This document shows, piece by piece, positions 52,378 through 61,779 of a DNA stretch of 64,000 nt. Made by a program: the position numbers and the translations under genes. The DNA is from Phytoactinopolyspora halotolerans (lineage in GTDB: Bacteria; Actinomycetota; Actinomycetes; Jiangellales; Jiangellaceae). Below the pieces are notes generated by a model. That model saw nothing but the letters and a program-made list of their open reading frames with translations. It ran no database searches and was not told where the DNA came from. Location of the stretch: contig NZ_JAAGOA010000001.1 in the NCBI RefSeq assembly GCF_010550675.1, positions 455,334 through 519,333 on the forward strand, in the 5' to 3' direction. Numbering within the stretch: position 1 is the stretch's first letter; each line of letters starts with the position of its first letter.

Positions 52378-54495
52378 ATGCACGATCGCTCCAACAACAG
52401 CAGCACGGCTCACTCCCGCGGAAACGGAAGCCCGGTAACCCGCCGGACCCTGCTGGCCGGCGCGCTGACCACAGCGTCGGCGGCGGCGTTCGCGAGCCCG
52501 GCGGCCTCGGCGCCCGCATCGCCCACGGCTGCGCTGGCGGAGCCGGTCCGGCTCGGGCAACCGCTCAAGGACGTCAATCTCATCGGCGCCGCCGTCACGA
52601 CGACGCCGGACGGACGCCCAGTGGTCTACGGCGTCATCATCGGCGACCCCGCGACCCTCGCCGCGACCGACGCGAACACCCACGAGGTGCTGTGGACCCA
52701 GCCGTTGGCGAACTCGGGCGGCTCGTACTCGGTGCAGGTGTATCCGAACGGTGACGTCTACGTCGCCGCCTACAGCCAGGGACGGCTGTATCGGAAGGCG
52801 TGGGGCAGCGACACGATCGAGGACCTCGGCCAGCCGCTGCCAGGTCAGACGTTCCTGTGGGACATCACCATCGGCCCGGACGGTCGCATCTACGGCGTCA
52901 CCTACCCCGGCGCGATGTTGTACGCGTACGATCCGGCCACCGGTGACGTCCAGGACTACGGGCGGCTGGTGACCGACACCCAGCAGGCGCGGACCATCAC
53001 CGCCCACGACGGAAAGCTCTACATCGGCACCATGACGCCGGCTCACTTCCTGGAGGTGGAGCCGGCGAGCGGCGATGTCCGCGAGATCCCGCTCCCGGAC
53101 GGCGCTCGACCGGATGACCCGCAGTCGTCGATCTTCGACGTGGACGTCTCCGGCGGGCGCTTCTATGTGCGGGTCGGAACCGACATCAAACACGCTCCCG
53201 TCTTCGGCTACGACCTGGCGAGTGAGACGTGGTACGAGCCGATCACCCAGGTGGCCGGGCTGAGCCTGCCGGAGCCGGGACCGGACGGCGAGATCTACAT
53301 GATGCGCGAGAACGTGCTTACCGCTTACCATCCGGACAGCGGCGAGCTGGCCGAGACCTCGCTGGTCTATCCGGGGCGGGTGTACAACTATCGCGGCGTG
53401 GGCTGGGTCGAGCTGGATGATCCGGCCTGGCCCGGCAAGACGCTGACCGGATATTTCTGGCGAGGTGAGGCCTGGCGGTTCAACCCCGCCACCGGCGAGT
53501 CGCGGATCGTCCAGACCGATGTGCCGGGTGAGCCGATCGAGGTGCTGTCGCTCGCTCCGGCGGCCGACGGCGGCGTCTGGGCGGGCGGGTATCTCGGCGG
53601 GTTCGCCCATGTCGACGTCGACGATGGCACCGCCGACTTCCATCGCTGGTCGCAGACCGAGTCCATTCTCGATGAGGGCAGCGAGGTATGGCTGGGCGCG
53701 TATCCGGACGCACGCGGGTACCGCTACGACCCAGACGCCGAGTTCAACGATCCCGACTACAACCCCGGACCACCCGGCACGGACGTGAACCCGGTGAAGC
53801 TCTGGGACTTCTCCTCCTACGACGGCGGTCCGCAGGACCGGGTGTTCGCGCTCGCCCGCAGCGGTTCGCTGACGTTTGCTGCAACCGGTCCCAAGCGCTC
53901 GGCCTTCGGCGGCACGCTGACGATCTACGACGATAAGAGCGGCGACGTGGTGATCCGCGAAGGGCTGGCACCGGAACGCGCGTTCACCTCGCTGACGGTG
54001 CGGCGCGGCGTGCTGTACGCGAGCAGCTGGGTCAACGGCGGCACCGGAACCTCCGAGCCGCCGCAGTCCGAAGGCACCGTCCTGGCGTACGACCCCAAGA
54101 AGGATCGCGTGTTGTGGCAGGTGTCGCCGCTTGACGGCGCCCCCAGCTACGTCGGCGTCGTGTTCGATCCGCAAGGACGGTTGTGGACGCTGGCCGGCAC
54201 GACGTTGCTCCGCCTCAACCCGCACACCGGACAGGTCACCGCCCAGATCGAGCTGCCGGGGGACGTCGACACGTCCGGCATGACCTTCCCCTCGTTGGCC
54301 GGCGGTGTACAGCGCGTGCCGGGAGCGAGCGCGCTGTACGTCAACGTCGCACGTCGTCTGTTCCGGGTGCGGACCACCAATGGCCACGTCGCCGATCTCG
54401 GCGAGTTCCCCTACCGCCTGGTCACCGTCGTCGACGACGGGCGGTTGGTGATGTCATCCGGCGCGACCCTGTATCGGACGGAGGTCACCGACTGA
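52378..54495 (+). CDS. Tat-exported beta-propeller protein 1
   Basis: 705 residues from ATG 52378 with GAGGAGG 7 nt upstream. Twin-arginine signal TRRTLLAGALTTASAAAFAS with Ala-rich cleavage region. The mature part consists of WD/NHL- or PQQ-like repeats of about 45 residues, each with patterns like GPDGRIYGVTYPGAMLYAYDPATG, and a final GRLWTLAGTTLLRLNPHTGQ. No lyase catalytic signature is recognised. A folded, secreted propeller could bind or modify a polysaccharide or its breakdown product for the adjacent transporter. Similar overall to the next propeller gene, so the two are probably ancient duplicates. Confidence 0.82.
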   Translation: MHDRSNNSSTAHSRGNGSPVTRRTLLAGALTTASAAAFASPAASAPASPTAALAEPVRLGQPLKDVNLIGAAVTTTPDGRPVVYGVIIGDPATLAATDANTHEVLWTQPLANSGGSYSVQVYPNGDVYVAAYSQGRLYRKAWGSDTIEDLGQPLPGQTFLWDITIGPDGRIYGVTYPGAMLYAYDPATGDVQDYGRLVTDTQQARTITAHDGKLYIGTMTPAHFLEVEPASGDVREIPLPDGARPDDPQSSIFDVDVSGGRFYVRVGTDIKHAPVFGYDLASETWYEPITQVAGLSLPEPGPDGEIYMMRENVLTAYHPDSGELAETSLVYPGRVYNYRGVGWVELDDPAWPGKTLTGYFWRGEAWRFNPATGESRIVQTDVPGEPIEVLSLAPAADGGVWAGGYLGGFAHVDVDDGTADFHRWSQTESILDEGSEVWLGAYPDARGYRYDPDAEFNDPDYNPGPPGTDVNPVKLWDFSSYDGGPQDRVFALARSGSLTFAATGPKRSAFGGTLTIYDDKSGDVVIREGLAPERAFTSLTVRRGVLYASSWVNGGTGTSEPPQSEGTVLAYDPKKDRVLWQVSPLDGAPSYVGVVFDPQGRLWTLAGTTLLRLNPHTGQVTAQIELPGDVDTSGMTFPSLAGGVQRVPGASALYVNVARRLFRVRTTNGHVADLGEFPYRLVTVVDDGRLVMSSGATLYRTEVTD

Positions 54496-54520
54496 GCCGT
54501 CTTAGCCGGTGGGGATGGAG

Positions 54521-54685
54521 ATGAGTCCCGTCCTGGCCCGCGGCGAAGTAGTCGACCCTACCCCGGAGGCTGCTCCCACGCCGACGCCCGCGCCTACCCT
54601 GGCCGAGACGTTCTCCCTCCCCACCTCCGTGGTCACCGAAGCCGAACTCGTCAGTTGCTCACCTGTGAAGGAGACGTACGCATGA
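54521..54685 (+). CDS. 54-residue Pro/Thr-rich ORF coupled to propeller 2
   Basis: ATG 54521 to TGA 54685, overlapping the next start (ATGA at 54682-54685). Sequence MSPVLARGEVVDPTPEAAPT then PTPAPTLAETFSLPTSVVTE and AELVSCSPVKETYA. Third positions are mostly G or C. The overlap suggests translational coupling to the 781-residue gene, whose own AAGGAG site lies inside this ORF. Its product is unrecognised and it may be only a coupling leader. Confidence 0.4.
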   Translation: MSPVLARGEVVDPTPEAAPTPTPAPTLAETFSLPTSVVTEAELVSCSPVKETYA

Positions 54686-57027
54686 CCGAACACGTACGCA
54701 CGATCAGAACGACGGACCGACGCACCTTTCTCAAGATGAGCGGATTGGGCGCCGCCGCCCTGACCGTGGGCGGAACACCCTTGCACGCGATGGCGACCTC
54801 GTCGGCGGCCGGTGCCACGGCGTTTGCGGCCGGGACCACCTCCGCGGAGGACCTCGGCGAACCGGTCCACAAGACGCAGGCGCTCAGCTCGGCGCTGGGC
54901 ACCGGCCCGGATGGCGAGCCGCTGGGGTACTTCTTCATCGAGGGCAACCCGACGACCCCCGGTGAGTTCGCAGTTGTCGATATCCGGTCGAAGGAGACCA
55001 TCGTCGACGTTCGCATCCCGGCGGGCCGGTCGAGCCAGCGAACGATGGGCGTCTCCCCGACCAACGGCGACGTGTACTTCGGCACGGCCGACAGCGGTGA
55101 ACTCTATCGGTACCAGCCAGGGAACACCGACGTGGAGCACCTGGGCCAGGCCGTCGATGGCCAGCGGATATGGGAGATCGGCGTCGGCGACGACGGGGTC
55201 GTGTGGGGCGGCACGTACCCGGGCGGGATCTTGTTCTCGTATGACCCGGCGACGGGCGAGGTCACCGAACACGGACAGGCCCTACCGGGTGAGCAGTACA
55301 TCGGGGCCGTCCGGCAGGTGGGCGACGACATCTACGTCGGGACCCAGCCGAACGGGCGTCTCGCCCGGTACAGCCTGAGCACTGGCGCCTTCACCGAGGT
55401 GGAGCTCCCCGACGGCTCGGTCGACAGCAAGATCAACTCGATCGACGTCCGGGGCGATCGGCTGTTCGTGGTCACCGGTGGCAGGGCCTACGTCCGCGAT
55501 CTGACGACGGACACCTGGACGGCCGAGATCCCGAGCGTCAGTGGGTATGGTGTCTCTCCGATCGACCCCGAGAACGGCGACGCCATCTATCTGAGATCGG
55601 GTGGCCAGATCAAGCGTTACATCCTCTCCACCGGTGCGCTGGAATCCATCGGATGGGGCCCGAACGCCTCTCCGGAGTCATGGGCCTGGGTGGATCTGGA
55701 CGACCCCGACGTTCCGGGCCTGGCGCTGGCGCTGACGTACTGGAACAACGGACGGATCTACGCGCGCCACCCCGCGTCCGGGGCGGGCTATTACCATCAG
55801 CCGTCCTTGATGGGGGCGGGTGCCCAGTTGGTGTCTATCGGCGCCGGGCCGGAGGGCAACATCTACAGCGGTGCGTACCTCAGCCCGCCCGGGATGGGGC
55901 AGTGGGATCCGGACGTCGGCGAGCACGTGCTGTTGAGCGGCACCAGCCAGATCGAGGGTTTCGGCACCTTCCAGGGTGACCTGGTGTTCGGTCGCTACCC
56001 GCAGGGACGGCTGTACCGGTTCGACCTCGACCAGCCCTGGAGGATGGGTACCAACCCGGGGGCCGCGGTCGATCTCGATGCATACGAACAGAACCGGTGC
56101 CAGTCGTTCGTCGAACTTCAGGACCGGGTAGCCGTGGCATCGGTGCCGGTCACGGGTCGGCACAACGGTGCGATCACGCTCTGGGACCCGGACACCAACG
56201 ACGTGGAGGTCTTCCGCGGAGTGGTGGAGAACCAGACCCCCGTGTCGCTGGCGCTGCACGACGACGGCCTGCTGTACGGCGGGACCTCGATCAACGGCGG
56301 GTACGGCATCGACCCGGTGACGCCGGAGGCGAAGCTGTTCGGCTGGGATCCGGCGACCGGGGAAACGGTATTCGAGACGGTGCCGGTGGCCGGTGCGCCG
56401 ACCGTGGCCGGTCTCGTCGTCGCCGAGGACGGACACATCTGGGGCCTGGCCGGGGGAACGCTGTTCGAGTTCGACCCCGGTACACGGAACGTGGTGCGGA
56501 CGGTCGTGCTGTTCGACGAGCCGGACGGCAGCCGGTACGGCAACGAGCACATGCTGCTGATCGATCACGGCCGGATGTTCGGTGTCACGCGCGAGCGGCT
56601 GTTCGTCTTCGACCGGGTCACCGAGGAGATGACCGTCCTCTACGACGGCACGACGAGCATCGAGGGCGACGGGGCCGTGGCCCGGCACCTGGCCATGGAT
56701 CGGTACGGTGACCTGTACTTCATCGGCCTGAGTACGCATCTGATGCGGTACCAGCTGCCCGAGGACACAACTCCGCCGACGGTGCAGGCCCAGGTCCGCC
56801 CGAACGGCGACGTCTCGCGTGGCCGCCGGGTGATCAAGCTGTCCGCCTCGGATGACGATACGGGCGTGGCCGCGATCCATTACCGCGTCGACGGCGGTTC
56901 CTGGCAGACATATCGTCGCGCGATCGTGGTCGACGGTGCGGGCGAGCACGTTGTGGAGTACCGCGCCGTCGATCATGCGTGGATCCCGTCTGCGATCGAG
57001 TCGGTCTCGTTCACGATCGAAGACTGA
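54682..57027 (+). CDS. Tat-exported beta-propeller protein 2 with C-terminal Ig-like domain
   Basis: 781 residues from ATG 54682, preceded by AAGGAG. Classical Tat signal DRRTFLKMSGLGAAALTVGG. About 11-12 propeller repeats follow (YFGTADSGELYRYQPGN, VWGGTYPGGILFSYDPATGE, IWGLAGGTLFEFDPGT). From about residue 695 there is a Big/Ig-like module (TTPPTVQAQV, VIKLSASDDDTGVAAIHYRVDGG, YRAVDHAW) of the type found at the ends of secreted sugar-active proteins. Shares repeat style with propeller 1. Probably extracellular carbohydrate recognition or cleavage; the catalytic residues are unknown. Confidence 0.82.
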   Translation: MTEHVRTIRTTDRRTFLKMSGLGAAALTVGGTPLHAMATSSAAGATAFAAGTTSAEDLGEPVHKTQALSSALGTGPDGEPLGYFFIEGNPTTPGEFAVVDIRSKETIVDVRIPAGRSSQRTMGVSPTNGDVYFGTADSGELYRYQPGNTDVEHLGQAVDGQRIWEIGVGDDGVVWGGTYPGGILFSYDPATGEVTEHGQALPGEQYIGAVRQVGDDIYVGTQPNGRLARYSLSTGAFTEVELPDGSVDSKINSIDVRGDRLFVVTGGRAYVRDLTTDTWTAEIPSVSGYGVSPIDPENGDAIYLRSGGQIKRYILSTGALESIGWGPNASPESWAWVDLDDPDVPGLALALTYWNNGRIYARHPASGAGYYHQPSLMGAGAQLVSIGAGPEGNIYSGAYLSPPGMGQWDPDVGEHVLLSGTSQIEGFGTFQGDLVFGRYPQGRLYRFDLDQPWRMGTNPGAAVDLDAYEQNRCQSFVELQDRVAVASVPVTGRHNGAITLWDPDTNDVEVFRGVVENQTPVSLALHDDGLLYGGTSINGGYGIDPVTPEAKLFGWDPATGETVFETVPVAGAPTVAGLVVAEDGHIWGLAGGTLFEFDPGTRNVVRTVVLFDEPDGSRYGNEHMLLIDHGRMFGVTRERLFVFDRVTEEMTVLYDGTTSIEGDGAVARHLAMDRYGDLYFIGLSTHLMRYQLPEDTTPPTVQAQVRPNGDVSRGRRVIKLSASDDDTGVAAIHYRVDGGSWQTYRRAIVVDGAGEHVVEYRAVDHAWIPSAIESVSFTIED

Positions 57028-57046
57028 GACTCGCATGATGGGGCCT

Positions 57047-57090
57047 GGCCGAGCGGGGAAGCGGTGGTCGTGGCGCTTCCCCGCTCGGCC
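57047..57090 (+). terminator. strong hairpin terminator after propeller 2
   Basis: GGCCGAGCGGGGAAGCG (57047-57063) and CGCTTCCCCGCTCGGCC (57074-57090) pair perfectly over 17 bp around a 10-nt loop. No T tract. It lies 19 nt after the stop and separates the transporter/propeller operon from the aminotransferase gene. Confidence 0.78.
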
Positions 57091-57161
57091 GGGTCGGTCG
57101 GGACGTCCTCGTCGTCGCAAGCGGTGAGGGTCGGCATGAGGGATTCGGAGAGGACGAAGAC

Positions 57162-58421
57162 GTGATGGATTCCGGGAGGCTTGCCGTCGACGGCGGCACC
57201 CCCGTGCGCACCGCTCCGCTGCCGAGCGTGTCGACGGCAGCCGGACGCAGGCTCGGGGACGAGGAGGTGGCTGCCGCCGAAAGGGTGCTGCGCAGCGGCG
57301 CCCTCAACAGCACGATCGGCGTGGAGACACGCCGGCTGGAGGAGGAGTTCGCTGACTACATGGGGGTGGCGCACGCCGCGGCGTCGAGTTCCGGCACCGC
57401 TGCGATCCACCTCGCCGTGGCGGCCGCGGATCCCGAACCGGGCGACGAGATCATCACCACCGGCCTGTCCGATGCGGGCACGGTGCTGCCGATCCTCATG
57501 CAGAACGCCGTTCCGGTGTTCGCCGACGTCGATCCCGACACCGGAAACCTGGACGTCGACTCGGTGCGGGACCGGATCACCGACCGGACCCGCGCGATCA
57601 TCGCCGTCCATCTGTTCGGCCAGCCCGCTCCGGTGACCGAATTGCGCGCGCTCGCCGACGAGCATGGCATCGTGCTGATCGAGGACTGTGCACAGGCCTA
57701 TCTCACCCGGTGTGCACCGGACGGTGCGCTCGCCGGGACGGTGGGACACCTCGGCTGCTTCAGCCTGCAGCAGACCAAGCACATCACCGCGGGTGACGGG
57801 GGACTCACCGTGACCGACGACCCCGCGCTCGGCCGGCGCGCGCGGCTGTTCGCGGACAAGGCGTGGCCCCGGGACACCGACGAGCGGACACACCTGTTCC
57901 TCGGTCTGAACTACCGCATGACCGAGTTGCAGGCCGCCGTCGCCCGGGAACAGCTGAAGAAGCTGCGGACCGTCGTCGACGACCGGCGGAAGCGCGCGGA
58001 GGCGTTGACCGCCGTGGTGAACGGGTTGCCGGGGCTCTCGGCCGGCGCGCACGAAGGTGCCACCTACTGGCTCTTCCCGTTGTTCATCGATCCCGCTCGC
58101 GCCGGGGCGGACGCCCATCGATACGCCGAGGTGCTGACGGCCGAGGGAATCCCCGCCACGTCCGGGTACATCCAGCGCCCGCTCTACCTGACGCCGATGC
58201 TCACCGAGCGCCGGACGTACGGCGAATCCGGCTTCCCGCTGGCCGTGCCGCCCGCGTCCGTCGTTCCTCGCTACGAGCCCGGCCTCTGCCCGGTCACCGA
58301 GCGGCTGATCGACGAGCGGCTGCTCGTGCTCGGGTGGAACGAGAACTACACCGACGACGACGTGGCGGACATCATCACCGCGGTTCGCAAGACGCACGCG
58401 GCCCTCGCCCCGGCATCCTGA
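57162..58421 (+). CDS. DegT/DnrJ/EryC1/StrS-family aminotransferase
   Basis: 419 residues from GTG 57162 (ATG 57165 next). PLP fold type I: SSSGTAAIHLAVAAADPEPGDEIIT binds the cofactor phosphate, GIVLIEDCAQAYLTR includes Asp175, and FSLQQTKHITAGDGG the Schiff-base Lys206. Members make amino sugars, AHBA or aminocyclitols, or run in reverse. The Tyr after ALFIDPARAG and the C-terminal RLLVLGWNENYTDDDV segment are typical. Placed between the propeller operon and the deacetylase-like gene. A role in catabolism or synthesis of an amino sugar or cyclitol is likely. Confidence 0.92.
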   Translation: MMDSGRLAVDGGTPVRTAPLPSVSTAAGRRLGDEEVAAAERVLRSGALNSTIGVETRRLEEEFADYMGVAHAAASSSGTAAIHLAVAAADPEPGDEIITTGLSDAGTVLPILMQNAVPVFADVDPDTGNLDVDSVRDRITDRTRAIIAVHLFGQPAPVTELRALADEHGIVLIEDCAQAYLTRCAPDGALAGTVGHLGCFSLQQTKHITAGDGGLTVTDDPALGRRARLFADKAWPRDTDERTHLFLGLNYRMTELQAAVAREQLKKLRTVVDDRRKRAEALTAVVNGLPGLSAGAHEGATYWLFPLFIDPARAGADAHRYAEVLTAEGIPATSGYIQRPLYLTPMLTERRTYGESGFPLAVPPASVVPRYEPGLCPVTERLIDERLLVLGWNENYTDDDVADIITAVRKTHAALAPAS

Positions 58422-58467
58422 CCGGAGCGAGGCGCCCCGTCGACGGTGGTGCGGCGTCCCAGGCCTG

Positions 58468-60261
58468 CTACGCGACGGTCCAGGACGCCGTGCCGGCGGG
58501 GATGTCGACGGTGAGCTCCAGGAACTCGCGGCCGTGGCGGCGGACCGGAGTCACGGTGCCGTCGCCGTCCTGGAGCCGATACGGGTTCCGGTCCGCACGC
58601 TCCGGGAACGGAAGCAGGATTCCGGCGCCGGGCAGCCCTTCGTCGGCGATCGTCTTCACCCGCCAGCCGTCGTCGGCGCGCTGGACCGCCAGCCGCACTC
58701 CGCGACGTCGGCGTTCCCACGCGTTGATGCGCCCGCTGGTCCACCACTGCATGCCCCGGCGGCGGACCTCGTCGGCGAGGGCGAGGCAGGCCTTGCGGGT
58801 GGCGGGCCGGCGGTGCAGGTGCGGGCCGTGGAAGAGGAAGTGTGCGACACCGTGCTGCGCCAGCGCCGCGTCGATGATGACGTCCCGGATGCTCTCGTGG
58901 CCCGCCAGCGCCAGATCCTGCGTGTGCAACGGGAGGTTGAGCACGTCGTAGTAGCGGTAGCCCTGATCGGCTCCCGCGATCGGGAACGAGACATGTGTGG
59001 TGCCGAACGGGAAGCCGATCGTGCCCTGCTTGCTGGGGCCGCGGGACTGGTCGATCTCGATTCCGACGCGCTCGCACCAGTCGTAGAACTCGGTCCATCC
59101 CTCCCACCGGGTGTAATGGTTCTTGTTCGAGACGATCCGTTCGGTGCCGGTCACGGCCTGTGCCCACGCGTACTGGGCGCGGAACTGCGGCCATCCCCAG
59201 GTCGCGATGTCGGCGTCGTGCATGGCGTTGTAGTGCAACGCCTGCTCGTGGCCGGCGGCGGAGACCGCGGCGTACGTCTCCGGCCGGTAGCCGCCCGGGT
59301 ACAGCTGGCACCACGTGACGGACACATCGGCCTCGTCGAAGACCTCGAGCGCGGTGCGCCCGTGCTCCTCGACGTTCTGGTCGGCGTCGTGCGACATGTG
59401 CCCCACCGCCGGCACCCCGGCCGGCCAGTAATGCAGCCACGGCGTCACGACGTCCACCTGGTCGGCCGTCCACCACAGGATCTGCAGGAACACCGAGCGC
59501 CACAGGTCCGCATGCGGCCGGTGGAACATCGGCAGGCCGCTGGCCGGCGGGATCGTATGTTCGTACGTCTGCATGGCCGGCTCGCCGGGCGGGAGGGCAC
59601 GGTCGGCGGTGAAGTCGAGGGCGAGGCCGTCCTCGCACTTGAGGATTCCGTCGTCGATCGGCGCGGAGCCGTCGGCGGCGGGCTGTCCGTCGTGGTGCAC
59701 AGGGTATCCCTGCTGGATGCGGACGATGCTCTGCCACACGTCGGCTGCACAGCAGACGACCACGCCGGCGCCGACGCGGCGGGCGGTGATGGCGGCCGTA
59801 TCGCCGTCGTCCCACGTGGCCAGCACCCGTACGGTGGTGTCGGCGGGCTGGAGGCGGACGCCGCCGATCGCGTGCACCGGCACATCGGGCGCCTGGGTCC
59901 ACGCGTCGTCGTCATGGGCCACACGTACATGCCCGTCGTCGACGCTCCCGGCGGTGCTGACCCCGGCGACCTCGGCGAGCGCGCCGGGTTCGCCTACGGT
60001 GAGCAGCGCTCCGCCCGCGCGCACCCAGGCGGCGAGCCGGTCGATCGCGGCGTCGTCGAGCGCGGGCGTGCGGGTGAGAACAAGGAGGCCGACGTAGTCG
60101 CCGGTGGCTGTCTCGTCCACCAGGTCGAGGCGACGGTAGGGCAACCGGACGTGGTCGAGCACCTCGGTGGCGTATCGCCACCACGCCACCGACCCGTCGG
60201 CGCTGGCGGACGCGGTGCCCGCGGCATCGAGTACAACTGCGATGGTCCGGTCTGTCGACAT
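58468..60261 (-). CDS. two-domain hydrolase/deacetylase-like protein (unclassified)
   Basis: 597 residues from ATG 60261 with AAGGAG upstream. The first ~230 residues look like a ThuA/glutamine-amidotransferase-type Rossmann domain (GLLVLTRTPALDDAAIDRLAAWVRAGGALLTVGEP). The second half contains GHMSHDADQNVEEHG, TWCQLYPGGYRP, LHYNAMHD and FYDWCERVGIEIDQSRGPSK, features reminiscent of polysaccharide deacetylase-like barrels with His/Asp metal ligands. The canonical TFDDG is missing. I infer action on a carbohydrate but cannot name the reaction. Divergent from, or operonic with, the regulator downstream; its promoter lies at 60312-60340. Confidence 0.65.
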   Translation of the reverse strand: MSTDRTIAVVLDAAGTASASADGSVAWWRYATEVLDHVRLPYRRLDLVDETATGDYVGLLVLTRTPALDDAAIDRLAAWVRAGGALLTVGEPGALAEVAGVSTAGSVDDGHVRVAHDDDAWTQAPDVPVHAIGGVRLQPADTTVRVLATWDDGDTAAITARRVGAGVVVCCAADVWQSIVRIQQGYPVHHDGQPAADGSAPIDDGILKCEDGLALDFTADRALPPGEPAMQTYEHTIPPASGLPMFHRPHADLWRSVFLQILWWTADQVDVVTPWLHYWPAGVPAVGHMSHDADQNVEEHGRTALEVFDEADVSVTWCQLYPGGYRPETYAAVSAAGHEQALHYNAMHDADIATWGWPQFRAQYAWAQAVTGTERIVSNKNHYTRWEGWTEFYDWCERVGIEIDQSRGPSKQGTIGFPFGTTHVSFPIAGADQGYRYYDVLNLPLHTQDLALAGHESIRDVIIDAALAQHGVAHFLFHGPHLHRRPATRKACLALADEVRRRGMQWWTSGRINAWERRRRGVRLAVQRADDGWRVKTIADEGLPGAGILLPFPERADRNPYRLQDGDGTVTPVRRHGREFLELTVDIPAGTASWTVA

Positions 60262-60311
60262 GGCGGATCTCCTTTGCCGGCCGTGTAGATCAGCTGCCGC
60301 TGTGAAAGGAG

Positions 60312-60340
60312 ATAATACAGGCGAGCGTAAATGAAATTAA
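60312..60340 (-). promoter_or_regulatory. predicted promoter of the deacetylase-like gene
   Basis: On the minus strand TTAATT (60340-60335) and TATTAT (60317-60312) are 17 bp apart. The surrounding 50 bp are strikingly AT-rich for this genome, including TATTAAGAT on the other strand. The resulting leader is about 45 nt. Confidence 0.5.
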
Positions 60341-60376
60341 GGCCAGACCATATTAAGATCCGATGCCGCCGCAGGG

Positions 60377-61729
60377 TCAGCCGTTCCCGGTCCGCCCGGG
60401 CATCTTCTCCACCAGCAGTTGATAGGGACGCGGCGGGCGGCCCACCTTGCTGGAACGGGCCGGGGGCATCGGCCACGCCAGGCCCTCGTCCACCAGGGTG
60501 TGCAGCATGCGCCGAGCGGTCCGCAGGGTGACTCCGAGCATGTCCGCCACCCGCTCGGCGTCGACGATCCGCTCCGTGTCGTTCTCCTGTTCCAGCTTCT
60601 CGGCCAGCCGCGCCAGCACGTCGAGCGCCTTGGAGTCCTTCACCGGAGCGTGCGCGGCGGCGGACGGGCCCTGCTGGCGGGCCGCGGGGAGCTGAAGCAC
60701 GGTCTCACCCGGGCCGACGAGGTATGCGGTGCCGCCGCCGGCCGCGGACGCCTTGTCCACGGCCGCCTGGGCGTTCAGTTCCGCCTCGCGGGTGGAGCGG
60801 CCCAGGCCGATGCCCAGCTCCAGCTGGATGCCGAGCTCGGCGGAGATCCGGCCCAGGAACGGAGCCACGTTCAGCTCGTCCGTCGCCATGTTGAGCGATC
60901 CCATGGTGGTGACGATCAGGTAGCTGTGCTCGTCGCGGACGAGGACGGCGGCGTCCATGGGCCGTGCGTCGCGGAGCAGTTCCCGATGCAGCGAGAGCTT
61001 CAGTTCCTGATACCAGTAGTTGCTCGGGCTGGCATGTGCGGGCAGCGCCCCACTAGGCACCCGCACGATCATGGTGACGATGCGGGACTCTTCCAGCTTT
61101 GCGCCGCTGCCGACCAGCGTGGCGGTCTGCAAGGCGTGCCGGATGGTGATGCCGGCCGGCGTCATCTTCAGCGACGGGATCGAGGCGTCGGCCAGGGCGG
61201 CGGCCACGGTGGGCACGGTGGTCACCGCACCCGTGGTCTCCCCCCGGTCGTAGAGATCCCGGTGGAACGCCAGGAACGTGCTGGCCGAGTCGGGGCCGGC
61301 GTACGGCTGCACGTGCACGTGCCGGGCATCGAGGCCGATCTCCTGGTAGGCGGCGCGAACGTCGTCGACGGGAACGGAATCCAGGCTGATCCGCAGCGGA
61401 TCGAAGGTGCCTTCGAGGGTGCCGCGGAGCAGCGTGCCGTACAGGGCAGAGCCACCGACGGGCACATACGTGGCCGGCACCGGGAGGTCGCCGTGCCTGG
61501 TGGCGACGTCGTAGGGGAGGGGGCCGGCGAAGAGGCAGACGTCCACGCGGGACGCGATCTTCATCGCCTGCGCGTGCGCGTCCTGCTCATCGTCGTAGAC
61601 GGCGGCGATCAACCGCCAGGACGGGTTGCCCGATTCCCGGGCTACCGCCATGATGCGATGGACGATCTCATCGGCGCCGACCACGCCTACCGTGACCTCT
61701 TCGCGCGTACCGTTGCCCGGTTGGTGCAT
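60377..61729 (-). CDS. transcriptional regulator with PrpR-like sensor, GGDEF-like and winged-helix domains
   Basis: 450 residues from ATG 61729. The N-terminal 140 residues (TVGVVGADEIVHRIMAVARESG) resemble a periplasmic-binding-like or PrpR-type sensor. Residues about 240-340 (DAAVLVRDEHSYLIVTTMGSLNMATDEL, GIQLELGIGLGRSTREAELN) look like a degenerate GGDEF/cyclase homology domain without the GGDEF motif. The C-terminus is a winged helix: RIVDAERVADMLGVTLRTARRMLHTLVDEGLAWPM. It probably senses a metabolite and controls the surrounding locus. The 11-mer ACCTATTGTGC occurs 50 bp upstream of its own start and at the transporter operon, suggesting co-regulation. Confidence 0.72.
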   Translation of the reverse strand: MHQPGNGTREEVTVGVVGADEIVHRIMAVARESGNPSWRLIAAVYDDEQDAHAQAMKIASRVDVCLFAGPLPYDVATRHGDLPVPATYVPVGGSALYGTLLRGTLEGTFDPLRISLDSVPVDDVRAAYQEIGLDARHVHVQPYAGPDSASTFLAFHRDLYDRGETTGAVTTVPTVAAALADASIPSLKMTPAGITIRHALQTATLVGSGAKLEESRIVTMIVRVPSGALPAHASPSNYWYQELKLSLHRELLRDARPMDAAVLVRDEHSYLIVTTMGSLNMATDELNVAPFLGRISAELGIQLELGIGLGRSTREAELNAQAAVDKASAAGGGTAYLVGPGETVLQLPAARQQGPSAAAHAPVKDSKALDVLARLAEKLEQENDTERIVDAERVADMLGVTLRTARRMLHTLVDEGLAWPMPPARSSKVGRPPRPYQLLVEKMPGRTGNG

Positions 61730-61779
61730 GATCCGCTCCTGCCTGCGTCGTCATCCCGAGAAGGCAATTTTGACACGTA

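Noticed and set aside
52237..54387. 716-codon minus-strand frame opposite propeller 1
   Set aside because: Antisense shadow; the plus strand has a ribosome-binding site, Tat signal and propeller repeats.
55678..57120. 480-codon minus-strand frame opposite propeller 2
   Set aside because: Antisense shadow, including the terminator hairpin inside its start.
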